NCBI RefSeq assembly: GCF_031846385.1 | Contig: NZ_JAVRHV010000002.1 | Location: forward strand, 367,476 to 431,475 | Length of the DNA stretch: 64,000 bases | Reading direction: 5' to 3' | DNA from: Urechidicola vernalis | GTDB lineage: Bacteria; Bacteroidota; Bacteroidia; Flavobacteriales; Flavobacteriaceae | Shown: positions 53,254-62,540 of the stretch, piece by piece | Layout: each line of letters opens with the position of its first letter | Numbering within the stretch: position 1 is the stretch's first letter | Program-made: the position numbers and the translations under genes | Notes under the pieces: generated by a model | Databases searched by the model: none | What the model was told of the DNA's origin: nothing | What the model saw: the letters and a program-made list of their open reading frames with translations, nothing else

Positions 53254-54114
53254 TTAGTTCATTAAAAGTACTTTCCAAGCACTTTCAACATCGTTATTTT
53301 TTATATACTCTTGTGCAAATGTATGTTTTTTAACAATTTCTACACCTATAAATTCTGGATGTTCTTGAGCAAACTTATCAACATTTTGTTCATTTGGAAG
53401 ACACTCTACGTTACCCAACATTCCTAAATCATTTCCAGTTAAAACTTTGCTATTTCTTATCGTTGCGGGAATAGCATCAACCCCTACTCCTAACGTAGTT
53501 AATGGTTTAGCAATTTCGAACATCCCTTGGTTTGCCCTTGTGTACCAGTTACCTCCCATACGAGCCACAGTATCTATTTTAAATTGATCAATAGCACCAT
53601 TTTCATCTAAAATAGTTTCATCAATATGCAATTTAACAACTTCACAAATAATCAGATTTCCAGCACCTCCTTCATTTCCTAATTCTACAATCTCGTTTAT
53701 TTTACATTCAATTTGAACAGGTGATTCTTTGACTCTAAAAGGCTTCACTACATCAGATTGCAACATTGTCAGTCCAGATTTATCAAATTCATTCACACCA
53801 TCGGGATATTCTGTACTAGACAACGACATTTGTTGAACAATTTTGTGATTTACAATATTTATGACAACCTCTTTTGTTTCTTTGGCATTAATCAAGGTGT
53901 GTTTAATCGTATTGTCACGAACTCTCCTTGCCGGAGAAAAAACTAAAATAGGAGGCTTTGCACTAAACACATTAAAAAAACTAAACGGAGATAAATTTGG
54001 GTTACCATCCTTATCTATTGTGCTTGCAAAAGCAATGGGCCTTGGAGTTACTGCCCCTAACAAGTAGCCATGCAATTGTTTCGTTGATAAATCTTTTGGT
54101 TTTACTGAAATCAT
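53254..54114 (-). CDS. Flavin reductase family protein
   Basis: 286 residues from MISVKPKDLSTKQLHGYLLGAVTPRPIAFASTIDKDG (ATG at 54112-54114). The FMN-binding split-barrel motifs are VTPRPIAF...GNPNLSPFSFFNVFSAKPPILVF. An upstream in-frame ATG at 54153 is excluded by a -7 element (TATTTTTG, minus strand, 54119-54126) between the two, which also implies a leaderless transcript. Probably an FMN-dependent oxidoreductase; the partner is unknown. Confidence 0.88.
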   Translation of the reverse strand: MISVKPKDLSTKQLHGYLLGAVTPRPIAFASTIDKDGNPNLSPFSFFNVFSAKPPILVFSPARRVRDNTIKHTLINAKETKEVVINIVNHKIVQQMSLSSTEYPDGVNEFDKSGLTMLQSDVVKPFRVKESPVQIECKINEIVELGNEGGAGNLIICEVVKLHIDETILDENGAIDQFKIDTVARMGGNWYTRANQGMFEIAKPLTTLGVGVDAIPATIRNSKVLTGNDLGMLGNVECLPNEQNVDKFAQEHPEFIGVEIVKKHTFAQEYIKNNDVESAWKVLLMN

Positions 54115-54118
54115 ACTC

Positions 54119-54126
54119 CAAAAATA
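54119..54126 (-). promoter_or_regulatory. -7 element directly before the flavin-reductase start (leaderless)
   Basis: The minus strand reads TATTTTTG, ending 4 nt before the ATG at 54114. Confidence 0.5.
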
Positions 54127-54186
54127 AAGAAAGCCTAACAAACATAATATCAAATTGATATTTTAGTTATATGAGCAGATATATTT

Positions 54187-54194
54187 TATATTTG
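54187..54194 (+). promoter_or_regulatory. -7 element directly before the histidine-kinase start (leaderless)
   Basis: TATATTTG ends 5 nt before the ATG at 54200, so transcription is expected to begin at or next to the start codon. Confidence 0.55.
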
Positions 54195-54199
54195 TGTAG

Positions 54200-55384
54200 A
54201 TGACTCCATTCTCCAAATCTCAATTACTCCGAGGCACGGCTATTAGCGTGTCCTTTATAATTGTTTCGCTTATTTTATGGAATACATATACCTTTTTTCA
54301 AAAGTTTAAGACAGAGGAACGTCAAAAAATGGAGATTTTAGCAAAAGCGTATGAGCGCTTGGGTTATTTCGATTTAGAAGTTGATACTGACTTAGAACTT
54401 TACATCTTAGAGAATTACACAACCAACCCAATGATTGAGACCGATAAAGACGGAGAAATTACTATTTGGGCAAACGTTGGTATAGATGAACTTACAAGTT
54501 ATGACTCTTTAACAAACAAAGATCGAGACATACTGCATGATAAATTGCAGTTAATGAAAAACCAAAATGAACCAATAAAATATAGTTACCATGCTTTTGA
54601 TGCCAATATTGAACGTATAATATATTATCAAAATTCTGAATTGCTTCAGAAATTAACTTATTACCCTATAACTCTAATACTAATATTAGTCTTATTTACC
54701 TCTGTAATTTTCTTCTATTTTAAATCTTCTAAAACAGCAAGTCAGAACAAACTTTGGACTGGAATGGCTAAGGAAACCGCACATCAAATAGGCACTCCGT
54801 TGTCCTCTTTATTGGGTTGGATTGAATTATTGCGATTAGAAAATACTGATGAAACCATTGTTTCAGAAATTGAAAAAGACGTAATCCGATTAAATGTTAT
54901 TGCCGAAAGATTCTCTAAAATAGGGTCGATACCGGAATTAGAAAAGCACAATATTGTTAAGGTTACTAAAAATGCCTTCGCATATTTAGAATCTAGAAGT
55001 TCCAAGCAAGTTAATTTCAGTTTTATTACGGAATCAGAAGAATTATTTGCACTTATTAATCTTCAACTTTTTGGTTGGGTAATTGAAAATTTGGTGAAAA
55101 ATGCAATTGACTCCATGAAAGGTAAAGGGGCAATTTCCATTGAAATAAAGAATACTTCCAAAGAAATTCAAATTTTTATTTCTGATACTGGTAAAGGAAT
55201 CCCAAAGAGTTTACGTCAACGCATATTTACTCCCGGTTTCACCACAAAAAAAAGAGGTTGGGGATTAGGTTTATCTCTCTCTAAACGTATTGTGGAAGAA
55301 TACCACGATGGTAAAATATTTGTGAAAAAATCCGAAATAAACAAAGGATCAATTTTCTGCATTAACCTAAGAAGAACTGAATAA
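54200..55384 (+). CDS. Sensor histidine kinase
   Basis: A 394-residue membrane kinase. TM1 is at about 12-31, a periplasmic sensor domain of about 120 residues has no known fold, and TM2 is at about 152-173. HisKA follows with phospho-acceptor His195 (AKETAHQIGTPLSSLLGW), then HATPase_c with the N box VIENLVKNAIDSM, G1 DTGKGIP and G2 GWGLGLSLSKR. No response regulator is adjacent, so it is an orphan kinase. The next gene starts 64 bp downstream with its own -7 element. Confidence 0.93.
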   Translation: MTPFSKSQLLRGTAISVSFIIVSLILWNTYTFFQKFKTEERQKMEILAKAYERLGYFDLEVDTDLELYILENYTTNPMIETDKDGEITIWANVGIDELTSYDSLTNKDRDILHDKLQLMKNQNEPIKYSYHAFDANIERIIYYQNSELLQKLTYYPITLILILVLFTSVIFFYFKSSKTASQNKLWTGMAKETAHQIGTPLSSLLGWIELLRLENTDETIVSEIEKDVIRLNVIAERFSKIGSIPELEKHNIVKVTKNAFAYLESRSSKQVNFSFITESEELFALINLQLFGWVIENLVKNAIDSMKGKGAISIEIKNTSKEIQIFISDTGKGIPKSLRQRIFTPGFTTKKRGWGLGLSLSKRIVEEYHDGKIFVKKSEINKGSIFCINLRRTE

Positions 55385-55398
55385 TCAGATCTTTTTTG

Positions 55399-55406
55399 TA
55401 TTTTTG
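55399..55406 (+). promoter_or_regulatory. Probable promoter (-7 element) of the TPR gene
   Basis: TATTTTTG is an exact match 42 nt upstream of the start codon. Confidence 0.45.
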
Positions 55407-55448
55407 AATACACTCCATTGATTTTAACACTAACCAAATCAACTTATT

Positions 55449-57146
55449 ATGAAATCCAAAACTTTCTTAATTATTGGGGTAGTATCTCCCTTATTTTTAA
55501 TTGTAGCATTTTTCAACCTTAATTCATCGGAGCAAGTTTCCACTTATGCAGCATCAAATTTTAAGAAATGTGTTTCGACCAACTTTTTACTTACAGAAGT
55601 TGATACCACAAGACCTATTGCTCCATTATTTAATGACTTAGGAGATTTGAACTATACAGTAAGTACAAAAAATAAAAAAGCACAAGCATTTTTTAATCAA
55701 GGATTAAAACTTACGTATGCATTTAACCATGCAGAATCACATAGATCTTTTATGGAATCCGGCCGTTTAGACAACAATTTAGCAATGGCTTATTGGGGAC
55801 AAGCATACTCCTTAGGGCCAAATATTAACGATCAATTACCTGACGAAGAAAGAAGTTTAAAAGCCTATGAAGCCATTCAAAATGCATTGAAACTTATAGA
55901 TAAATCCTCTAAAAAGGAGCAACTTCTCATTAATGCATTAAGTACTAGATATTCTAAAGATTCTGAAAACAGGGAAGAATTAAATATGGCATATATGTTG
56001 GCTATGGAAAAGGTTGTCAATGAATTTCCAAATGATGTTGATATTCTTACGTTATATGCCGCATCTGTTATGAATACTGTTCCATGGAATTATTGGGATA
56101 ATGATGGAAATCCATCTCCTAATATTACAGAAGCGAAAGCTGCTTTAGAAAAAGCAATAAAAATAGATGACTATCATCCTGGAGCGCATCATTATTACAT
56201 CCATATGGTTGAATTACCAAAACCTGATTTAGGTATTCAAAGTGCAGATAAATTAGGAACCACAATGCCAGGAGCAGGTCATATTGTCCATATGCCTGGG
56301 CATATTTATATGCGCGTGGGACGTTATGATGACGCCGTTAGAGTTAATGAAGATGCTATTTTAGCAGACGAAAGTTATATTTCTCAATGTTTCTCTCAAG
56401 GTCTTTACCCTTTGGGCTATTACCCTCATAATATTCATTTTTTGTGGTCAGCAGCAAGCATGCAAGGAAACAGCATAAAAGCAATTGCGGCGGCAAAAAA
56501 AACAGCAGAAAAAGTTCCTGCTAATAGTTTATCAGGTTCACAATTTCATCAAAATTTTGCTGCTACACCGTTACTAGCCTATACAAGATTTGGAAAATGG
56601 AATGACATTTTAACAACACCTGACCCTGGAGACAACCTTACCTATTTAAAGTTAATTTGGCATTACTCTAGAGGAATTGCGTTTTTGAGAAAAAATAATT
56701 TAAAAGAAGCTAAAGAGGAATTAGAATTGCTTGCAAATAGAAACACAGAAGAAGACGATGAAAGAGCTTCTACTGTTGCGAATGTTGCATATGAAATATT
56801 AGCAGGTGAAATAGAGGTTTACAAAGGGAATTTAGAAAATGGAATTAATCATCTTAAAAATGCAGTTGCCTTTGAAGATGAATTGCCTTACGATGAGCCT
56901 GCCGCGTGGTATATTCCTTCGCGTCAAACATTAGGAGCCTTTTTAAACAAGGCAAAAAAATACAATGAAGCAGAAATTATTTACCTACAAGATTTAGACT
57001 ATTACCGAGCAAATGGTTGGAGTTTAATGGGGCTTTATACCAGCCAACTAGGGCAAGGAAAAATAGAAGAAGCTAAAAAAACAAAAAAGGCATTTGACCA
57101 AGCCTGGTCAAACGCCGATATTGAAATTAATAATTCTATTCTTTAG
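55449..57146 (+). CDS. Exported tetratricopeptide-repeat protein
   Basis: A 565-residue protein with an N-terminal signal or anchor helix (about 5-25) and TPR-like helical pairs through most of its length (AQAFFNQGLKLTYAFNHAESHRSFMESG, and C-terminal NLENGINHLKNAVAFEDELPYDEPAAWYIPSRQTLGAFLNKAKKYNEAE). Central motifs HPGAHHYYIHMVE and GAGHIVHMPGHIYMRVGRYDDAV are histidine-rich and could bind metal. No enzyme class is recognised. Convergent with the HIT gene with no spacer. Confidence 0.82.
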   Translation: MKSKTFLIIGVVSPLFLIVAFFNLNSSEQVSTYAASNFKKCVSTNFLLTEVDTTRPIAPLFNDLGDLNYTVSTKNKKAQAFFNQGLKLTYAFNHAESHRSFMESGRLDNNLAMAYWGQAYSLGPNINDQLPDEERSLKAYEAIQNALKLIDKSSKKEQLLINALSTRYSKDSENREELNMAYMLAMEKVVNEFPNDVDILTLYAASVMNTVPWNYWDNDGNPSPNITEAKAALEKAIKIDDYHPGAHHYYIHMVELPKPDLGIQSADKLGTTMPGAGHIVHMPGHIYMRVGRYDDAVRVNEDAILADESYISQCFSQGLYPLGYYPHNIHFLWSAASMQGNSIKAIAAAKKTAEKVPANSLSGSQFHQNFAATPLLAYTRFGKWNDILTTPDPGDNLTYLKLIWHYSRGIAFLRKNNLKEAKEELELLANRNTEEDDERASTVANVAYEILAGEIEVYKGNLENGINHLKNAVAFEDELPYDEPAAWYIPSRQTLGAFLNKAKKYNEAEIIYLQDLDYYRANGWSLMGLYTSQLGQGKIEEAKKTKKAFDQAWSNADIEINNSIL

Positions 57147-57536
57147 TTATAATTTCGATGCAATATCTTTTACTACTTGCTCAAATTCATCTTTAGATAA
57201 GGAAACTTTTTTCTGAAACTGAATATCAGCCATTGATTGTAATGGAATTAAGTGTACATGCACATGTGGCACTTCTAATCCAATAACGGACATTCCTATT
57301 CGTTCACAATTAATAGCCTTTTCCATTGCAATTGCAATTTTTCTAGAAAAGCTCATTAATCCATTGTACGTATCTTTATCTAATTCGAACAATTTATTCA
57401 CTTCCCTTTTTGGAACTACCAATGTATGTCCTGGAGTATTTGGATTTACATCTAAAAATGCTATAAAATCATCGTTTTCTGCAACCTTATAACAAGGAAT
57501 TTCGCCGTTTATTATTTTGGTAAATATAGATGCCAT
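57147..57536 (-). CDS. HIT family (histidine triad) nucleotide-binding protein
   Basis: A 129-residue HINT-type hydrolase of adenosine phosphoramidates or related nucleotides. The triad HVHVHLIPL is near residues 93-101, with IFTKIINGEIPCYKVAENDDFIAFLDVNPNTPGHTLVVPK upstream. It overlaps the greA stop by 1 nt, so it is translated downstream of greA in the same mRNA. Confidence 0.94.
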   Translation of the reverse strand: MASIFTKIINGEIPCYKVAENDDFIAFLDVNPNTPGHTLVVPKREVNKLFELDKDTYNGLMSFSRKIAIAMEKAINCERIGMSVIGLEVPHVHVHLIPLQSMADIQFQKKVSLSKDEFEQVVKDIASKL

Positions 57537-58009
57537 TATCTCGAAATTTCCATGATTTCAAATTTCATAATTCCATTCGGCACTTGAATTTCTGCAATAT
57601 CGCCAACCTGTTTTCCTAACAATCCTTTACCAATTGGCGAATTTACAGAAATCTTCATCTTTTTCAAATCTGATTCTGAGTCGGCAACAAGGGTATACAC
57701 AAACTCCATCTTGTTTGTGGTATTTTTAATTTTTACCTTAGATAAAACCAATACTTTTGAAGTGTCCAATTGAGACTCATCTATAATTCGTGCTTTAGAA
57801 AAAACATTTTTCAATTTTGCAATTTTAAACTCCAAATGAGATTGCTCTTCTTTTGCAGCATGGTATTCAGCATTTTCACTCAAATCACCTTTATCTCGTG
57901 CATCTGCAATTTCTTGAGTTACTCTTGGCCTTTCAACATTTTCTAAATGCTCTAACTCCTCTTTTAATTTTTGAAACCCTTCTGGGGTGTAATAAGAAAC
58001 ATCACTCAT
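57536..58009 (-). CDS. greA: Transcription elongation factor GreA
   Basis: A 157-residue factor that rescues backtracked RNA polymerase. The N-terminal coiled coil (YYTPEGFQKLKEELEHLENVERPRVTQEIADARDKGDLSENAEYHAAKEEQ) carries the tip acids D and E of DLSENAEY. The C-terminal FKBP-like domain has SPIGKGLLGKQVGDIAEIQVP. A TACATTTG -7 element (58088-58095, minus) lies upstream. Confidence 0.97.
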   Translation of the reverse strand: MSDVSYYTPEGFQKLKEELEHLENVERPRVTQEIADARDKGDLSENAEYHAAKEEQSHLEFKIAKLKNVFSKARIIDESQLDTSKVLVLSKVKIKNTTNKMEFVYTLVADSESDLKKMKISVNSPIGKGLLGKQVGDIAEIQVPNGIMKFEIMEISR

Positions 58010-58087
58010 ATCTTACTATTTTATAAATAAAAAATCTCAAAACTGCATTACAGCATGAGATTACATTATCTTGATTATCACTTAATA

Positions 58088-58095
58088 CAAATGTA
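58088..58095 (-). promoter_or_regulatory. Probable promoter (-7 element) of greA-HIT
   Basis: The minus strand reads TACATTTG, an exact match, about 79 nt upstream of the greA start. Confidence 0.5.
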
Positions 58096-58145
58096 CAAAA
58101 TATTTGTAAATTGCCACCGTTTTAAAGATTCATACCTAAGATTTA

Positions 58146-58556
58146 ATGAAAAAAGTATTCCTACTAATTTGCACCATTTTTATTTTGAGTTGTGAGAGCG
58201 ATGGTGGAAATCAGCGATGCGATATAATTAATCCAGTTACCGTTAATTTAGCAAACCCTGAATTTATAAATATTCAAGTTCCAGGAGGTTGGTCTTATGC
58301 GAATGGCGGTCCAAAAGGTTTGGTCATTTACAACTTTGGTAGCAATTATAAAGCATTTAGCAGAGAATGCCCATCAATAAATAATTGTGCTCAGAAAATG
58401 ACCGTAGAAAACGACATTAAACTTGTTTGTCCTTGTGATGATGCCGAATTCAGTATTTTAGACGGTTCTCCTCAGACTGCAGGAATTAACGAATCTGTAT
58501 GTGAATTTAAAGTTTCATTAGTAGGAAGCGGTGTGTTAAATATCAGCAATTTTTAA
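58146..58556 (+). CDS. Rieske-fold-like lipoprotein without histidine ligands
   Basis: A 136-residue lipoprotein (LSC, Cys16). It has the outline of a Rieske domain: a box I-like ECPSINNC (Cys75...Cys81) and a box II-like CPCDDAEF (Cys95, Cys97). The two histidines that would coordinate the [2Fe-2S] cluster are replaced (Ser77 and Asp98). The four cysteines could form disulfides or an altered metal site. The gene stands alone, 47 bp before purK on the same strand. The fold is inferred from the motif pattern only. Confidence 0.65.
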   Translation: MKKVFLLICTIFILSCESDGGNQRCDIINPVTVNLANPEFINIQVPGGWSYANGGPKGLVIYNFGSNYKAFSRECPSINNCAQKMTVENDIKLVCPCDDAEFSILDGSPQTAGINESVCEFKVSLVGSGVLNISNF

Positions 58557-58578
58557 AGTAAATTTGAATTCGTATCCT

Positions 58579-58586
58579 TATTTTTG
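58579..58586 (+). promoter_or_regulatory. Probable promoter (-7 element) of purKE
   Basis: TATTTTTG overlaps the GTG at 58586, so that GTG cannot be the purK start if this promoter is used; GTG 58604 is preferred. Confidence 0.5.
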
Positions 58587-58603
58587 TGCGAAACTTTTAT
58601 AAG

Positions 58604-59761
58604 GTGATAAATTATTTTTCTTCAGATTTTAAATTGGGAGTTTTAGGAGGTGGTCAACTTGGAAAAATGCTCCTTACAGAAACTCATAAATACGATATTC
58701 ATACGTCAATTTTAGACAATTCTGCTGATGCCCCATGTGCACAAATTTGCGATGAATTTGTTCAGGGTGATTTAATGGATTTTGATACTGTGGTTAATTT
58801 TGGAAAAACAGTTGATGTCCTTACAATTGAAATTGAACATGTTAACGTAGATGCCCTTGAACACTTAGAAAAAATTGGAAAATCGGTTTACCCTAAAAGT
58901 AAAGACTTGCGCATTATCCAAAACAAAGGTGTTCAAAAAACTTTTTATGAAAGCAATAATATTGCAACATCAGCTTTTAAAAAATTTGATACCATTGCTG
59001 AATTAAAAGCGAGTGTTGAAAATAATGAAGTAACAATTCCATTTGTATGGAAATCTACCCAGTTTGGTTACGATGGAAATGGTGTTAAAATGGTAAGAGC
59101 AATTTCAGATTTAGAAAATTTAACTGAAACGGAGTGTATTGCTGAAGAATTAGTAAATTTCAAAAACGAATTAGCTGTTATTGTTGCTCGTAACCCCAAT
59201 GGAGATATCGCAACATATCCCGTTGTAGAAATGGAATTTCATCCAGAAGCAAATCAAGTAGAGTATGTAATCTGCCCTGCAAGAATTAATGATAAAGTCG
59301 CCGAGAAGGCAAAGAATACAGCGTTAAATGTTGCTAAAGCATTTGATTTTGTTGGTTTATTAGCGGTCGAAATGTTTCAAACTCAAAATGATGAAATCTT
59401 AGTAAACGAAGTTGCTCCAAGAACTCATAATAGCGGACATTATAGTATCGAAGCTTCTTACACAAGTCAATTTGAGCAACATGTCCGTGCTATTTTAAAT
59501 CTACCATTAGGTAATACGGATAGTAAAGTTGCTGGAATTATGGTAAATTTGGTAGGTGCTGAAGGTTATCAAGGTGAAGTTGTTTATGAAAACATGGACA
59601 AAATTTTAGCTATTGATGGTGTAACTCCGCATATTTATGGTAAAAAACATACACGACCATTCAGAAAAATGGGGCATGTGACCATAGTAAATGAAAATAT
59701 TGAAGAAGCAAGACGTGTTGCTGAACAAGTAAAAAATGCAATTAAAGTAATAAGCAAATAA
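58604..59761 (+). CDS. purK: 5-(carboxyamino)imidazole ribonucleotide synthase
   Basis: 385 residues from GTG 58604 (then INYFSSDFKLGVLGGGQLGKMLL, matching the usual MNYFSSDFKLG start of relatives). An ATP-grasp enzyme converting AIR to N5-CAIR: glycine loop LGGGQLGKML, WKSTQFGYDGNGV and VNEVAPRTHNSGHYSIE. purE follows after 2 nt, so the two consecutive steps are co-expressed. A non-ATG start is unusual in this window. Confidence 0.94.
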   Translation: MINYFSSDFKLGVLGGGQLGKMLLTETHKYDIHTSILDNSADAPCAQICDEFVQGDLMDFDTVVNFGKTVDVLTIEIEHVNVDALEHLEKIGKSVYPKSKDLRIIQNKGVQKTFYESNNIATSAFKKFDTIAELKASVENNEVTIPFVWKSTQFGYDGNGVKMVRAISDLENLTETECIAEELVNFKNELAVIVARNPNGDIATYPVVEMEFHPEANQVEYVICPARINDKVAEKAKNTALNVAKAFDFVGLLAVEMFQTQNDEILVNEVAPRTHNSGHYSIEASYTSQFEQHVRAILNLPLGNTDSKVAGIMVNLVGAEGYQGEVVYENMDKILAIDGVTPHIYGKKHTRPFRKMGHVTIVNENIEEARRVAEQVKNAIKVISK

Positions 59762-59763
59762 TC

Positions 59764-60249
59764 ATGGCTAAAGTAGGAATTATTATGGGAAGCAACTCCG
59801 ATCTTCCAGTAATGCAAGGAGCAATTGATATTTTAAATAGTTTTGATATTGAAGTTGAAGTTGATATCGTTTCAGCCCACAGAACTCCAGAAAAACTATG
59901 GGATTACGCAAAAAACGCACACACTCGAGGCATTACAGTAATTATTGCTGGAGCCGGTGGTGCTGCGCATTTACCTGGTATGGTTGCCTCTATGAGTCCT
60001 TTACCTGTAATTGGCGTACCAGTAAAGTCTAGAAACTCTATTGATGGCTGGGATTCTGTTTTATCTATTTTACAAATGCCGTCTGGTGTACCGGTTGCAA
60101 CGGTCGCTTTAGATGGCGCAACAAATGCAGGAATTCTAGCTGCTCAAATTATCGGCGCACAAGACAAATGTGTTCTGGATAAAATTCTCTTTTATAAAGA
60201 AAGTCTTAAAGTTAAAGTAAATAAGGCTTCAGAAGAAATGAAGAAATAG
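59764..60249 (+). CDS. purE: N5-carboxyaminoimidazole ribonucleotide mutase
   Basis: A 161-residue class I PurE: GIIMGSNSDLPVMQGA, SAHRTPEKLWDYA (catalytic His) and AGAGGAAHLPGMVAS are all present. It converts N5-CAIR to CAIR, the step after PurK. Confidence 0.97.
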   Translation: MAKVGIIMGSNSDLPVMQGAIDILNSFDIEVEVDIVSAHRTPEKLWDYAKNAHTRGITVIIAGAGGAAHLPGMVASMSPLPVIGVPVKSRNSIDGWDSVLSILQMPSGVPVATVALDGATNAGILAAQIIGAQDKCVLDKILFYKESLKVKVNKASEEMKK

Positions 60250-60316
60250 TTCTATTTTTTAAATTCATTTATAATTAGTCATATTTTAACATGACTCAAA
60301 CTTCAAATCATCACGC

Positions 60317-62356
60317 ATGAACAATCCTTTAGTTTCAGAATTTAACACTCCATTTCGAACCGCTCCATTTTCAAAAATTAAATCAGAGCATTTCGAACCA
60401 GCAATTAAGCAAGGAATTGCTATGGCAAAGGAAGATATTGATGCTATTACAAAAACTATAGATGAACCATCCTTTACTAATACCATTGAAGCACTTGAGT
60501 TTTCTGGTATGCAGCTAAAGAGAATAACAAGCGTGTTTTTTAATTTGAATTCAGCAGAAACAAATGAAGATATTCAGAAAATTGCTCAGATCGTTTCTCC
60601 TCTTTTAACAGAGTTTGCCAATGACATTAGATTAAATGAAACCTTATTTAATAGAGTTTCAACCATTTTCAAAATTAAAGAAACTTTAAATCTTACGGTC
60701 GAGCAGAATACATTACTAACAAACCAATACAAAATGTTTGTGCGAAATGGTGCAAACTTAAATGAAGATGAAAAGTCGCAATTACGGACTATTGATACTA
60801 GGCTTTCAAAATTAAGTTTAAAATTTGGAGAGCACGTATTGGCAGATACCAATAGTTTTGAACTTCATATTACAAACAAAGAAGAACTTAGTGGTTTACC
60901 GGAAGGCACAAAAGAAGCTGCTAAACTAACGGCTAAAGAGAAGAACAAAAAAGGCTGGATATTTACGCTAGACTACCCAAGTTATGTTCCTTTTATGACG
61001 TATTCAGAAAATAGATCTTTAAGGAAAAGATTGGCTATTGCATTTGGGGCTAAAGGGTTTCAAAACAACGAAAATAACAATGAAAACATTGTATTAGAAA
61101 TTGTAAAACTTCGCCATCAACGGGCTAATTTGTTGGGTTATAAATCTCATGCTCATTTTGTTATAGAGGAACGCATGGCGCAAAACCCAGAAACAGTTTC
61201 ATCGTTTTTAAATGAATTATTAGACAAAGCATCACCCGCAGCAAAAGATGAATTTGATCAACTTTCAGAATTTGCAAAAAACAATGATCAAATTGAAACT
61301 TTGGAAAAATGGGATAGCGCTTATTATTCTGAAAAATTAAAAAAGGAATTACTCGATTTAGACGAAGAACAATTAAAACCGTATTTTAAATTGGAAAACG
61401 TACTTAACGGAGTATTTACTGTTTCCAATAAACTTTTTGATTTAAAATTCGAAGAAGACAAAATGATTGACACATACCATAAGGATGTGAAGACATATAA
61501 GGTGTTTGACAGTTCCAGTAATTTTGTGGCAATTTTCTATGCCGATTTCTTCCCAAGAGCAGGAAAAAGGAATGGTGCATGGATGACTTCATTTAAAGAT
61601 CAATGGATTAAAAATGGAGAAAATTCTAGACCCCATATTTCTATTGTTTGTAATTTCACGAAACCAACCGATTCTAAACCCTCACTCTTAACTTTTAACG
61701 AGGTTACCACTTTATTCCATGAATTTGGACATGCTTTGCATGGCATGCTAGCAAATACTGTATACCCAAGTTTATCTGGGACCAGTGTACATTGGGATTT
61801 TGTTGAATTACCAAGTCAAATTTTAGAAAATTGGTGCTACGAGAAAGAAGCGCTTGATCTTTTTGCAAAACATTATGAAACTGGCGAATCTATTCCTATG
61901 GAATTAATCGATAAAATCAAAAAGGCTTCAAATTTCTTAGAAGGCATCGCTACATTAAGACAATTAAGTTTTGGTTTATTAGATATGGGATGGCACGGAA
62001 ACGATCCATCTACTATTAATTCTGTTAAAGAATTCGAAAGCAACGCTTTTAAAAACACTAATCTTTATCCAGAAGTTTCGAAAAATTGTATGAGTACCGC
62101 TTTTTCGCATATTTTTCAAGGTGGATACTCTTCAGGGTATTATTCTTACAAGTGGGCTGAAGTCTTAGATGCGGATGCATTTGATTATTTTAAATCTAAT
62201 GGGGTATTTAACAAAGAAATCGCTTTAAGTTTTAAAGAAAACATCCTATCAAAAGGCGGAACTGAAAACCCAATGTCTTTATACAAGAGATTTAGAGGAA
62301 AAGAACCTAATTCAGATGCGTTATTAAAAAGAGCAGGACTTCTAAAAAAGCATTAA
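60317..62356 (+). CDS. M3 family metallopeptidase (oligopeptidase A / Dcp type)
   Basis: A 679-residue cytoplasmic zinc peptidase with active-site TTLFHEFGHALHGM (HExxH) and the downstream Glu in VELPSQILENW. N-terminal helical lid domains span about 1-430. No signal peptide. It degrades small peptides and complements the M20 and M28 enzymes in the window. Full length, starting at ATG 60317. Confidence 0.94.
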   Translation: MNNPLVSEFNTPFRTAPFSKIKSEHFEPAIKQGIAMAKEDIDAITKTIDEPSFTNTIEALEFSGMQLKRITSVFFNLNSAETNEDIQKIAQIVSPLLTEFANDIRLNETLFNRVSTIFKIKETLNLTVEQNTLLTNQYKMFVRNGANLNEDEKSQLRTIDTRLSKLSLKFGEHVLADTNSFELHITNKEELSGLPEGTKEAAKLTAKEKNKKGWIFTLDYPSYVPFMTYSENRSLRKRLAIAFGAKGFQNNENNNENIVLEIVKLRHQRANLLGYKSHAHFVIEERMAQNPETVSSFLNELLDKASPAAKDEFDQLSEFAKNNDQIETLEKWDSAYYSEKLKKELLDLDEEQLKPYFKLENVLNGVFTVSNKLFDLKFEEDKMIDTYHKDVKTYKVFDSSSNFVAIFYADFFPRAGKRNGAWMTSFKDQWIKNGENSRPHISIVCNFTKPTDSKPSLLTFNEVTTLFHEFGHALHGMLANTVYPSLSGTSVHWDFVELPSQILENWCYEKEALDLFAKHYETGESIPMELIDKIKKASNFLEGIATLRQLSFGLLDMGWHGNDPSTINSVKEFESNAFKNTNLYPEVSKNCMSTAFSHIFQGGYSSGYYSYKWAEVLDADAFDYFKSNGVFNKEIALSFKENILSKGGTENPMSLYKRFRGKEPNSDALLKRAGLLKKH

Positions 62357-62442
62357 ACGTCCATTTTTAAGCCAAAATTTCTTGTTTTGAATCACAAATC
62401 GAAGACAATCTAACTATTTTTCAGCAGGCTTCAATTTCAAAT

Positions 62443-62491
62443 AAATGGTATCAAAATCAAACAAATGGTACGTTTTCTTAAACAAATGGTA
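62443..62491 (+). repeat. Three AAATGGTA iterons at 20-21 nt spacing
   Basis: AAATGGTA occurs at 62443-62450, 62463-62470 and 62484-62491. The last two are preceded by AAAC (AAACAAATGGTA). The spacing of two helical turns suggests a protein binding the same DNA face, just before the promoter of the array. Confidence 0.65.
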
Positions 62492-62508
62492 AATTTTTTC
62501 CGTTTTTG

Positions 62509-62540
62509 TTTGGTGCAAACATATATTTTTTATACTATTG
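62509..62540 (+). promoter_or_regulatory. Promoter-like sequence reading into the hairpin array
   Basis: TTTG (62509-62512), 20-nt spacer, TACTATTG (62533-62540; one mismatch to TAnnTTTG). Transcription would start near 62547, before the first CCCCACAA pair. The upstream GTTTG-gtg-CAAAC palindrome (62508-62520) overlaps the -33 element. Confidence 0.4.

Noticed and set aside
53254..54153. Longer flavin-reductase start at 54153
   Set aside because: A -7 element lies between it and the family-typical MISVKPKDL start.
58586..59761. purK start at GTG 58586
   Set aside because: It overlaps a -7 element; GTG 58604 gives the N-terminus seen in relatives.
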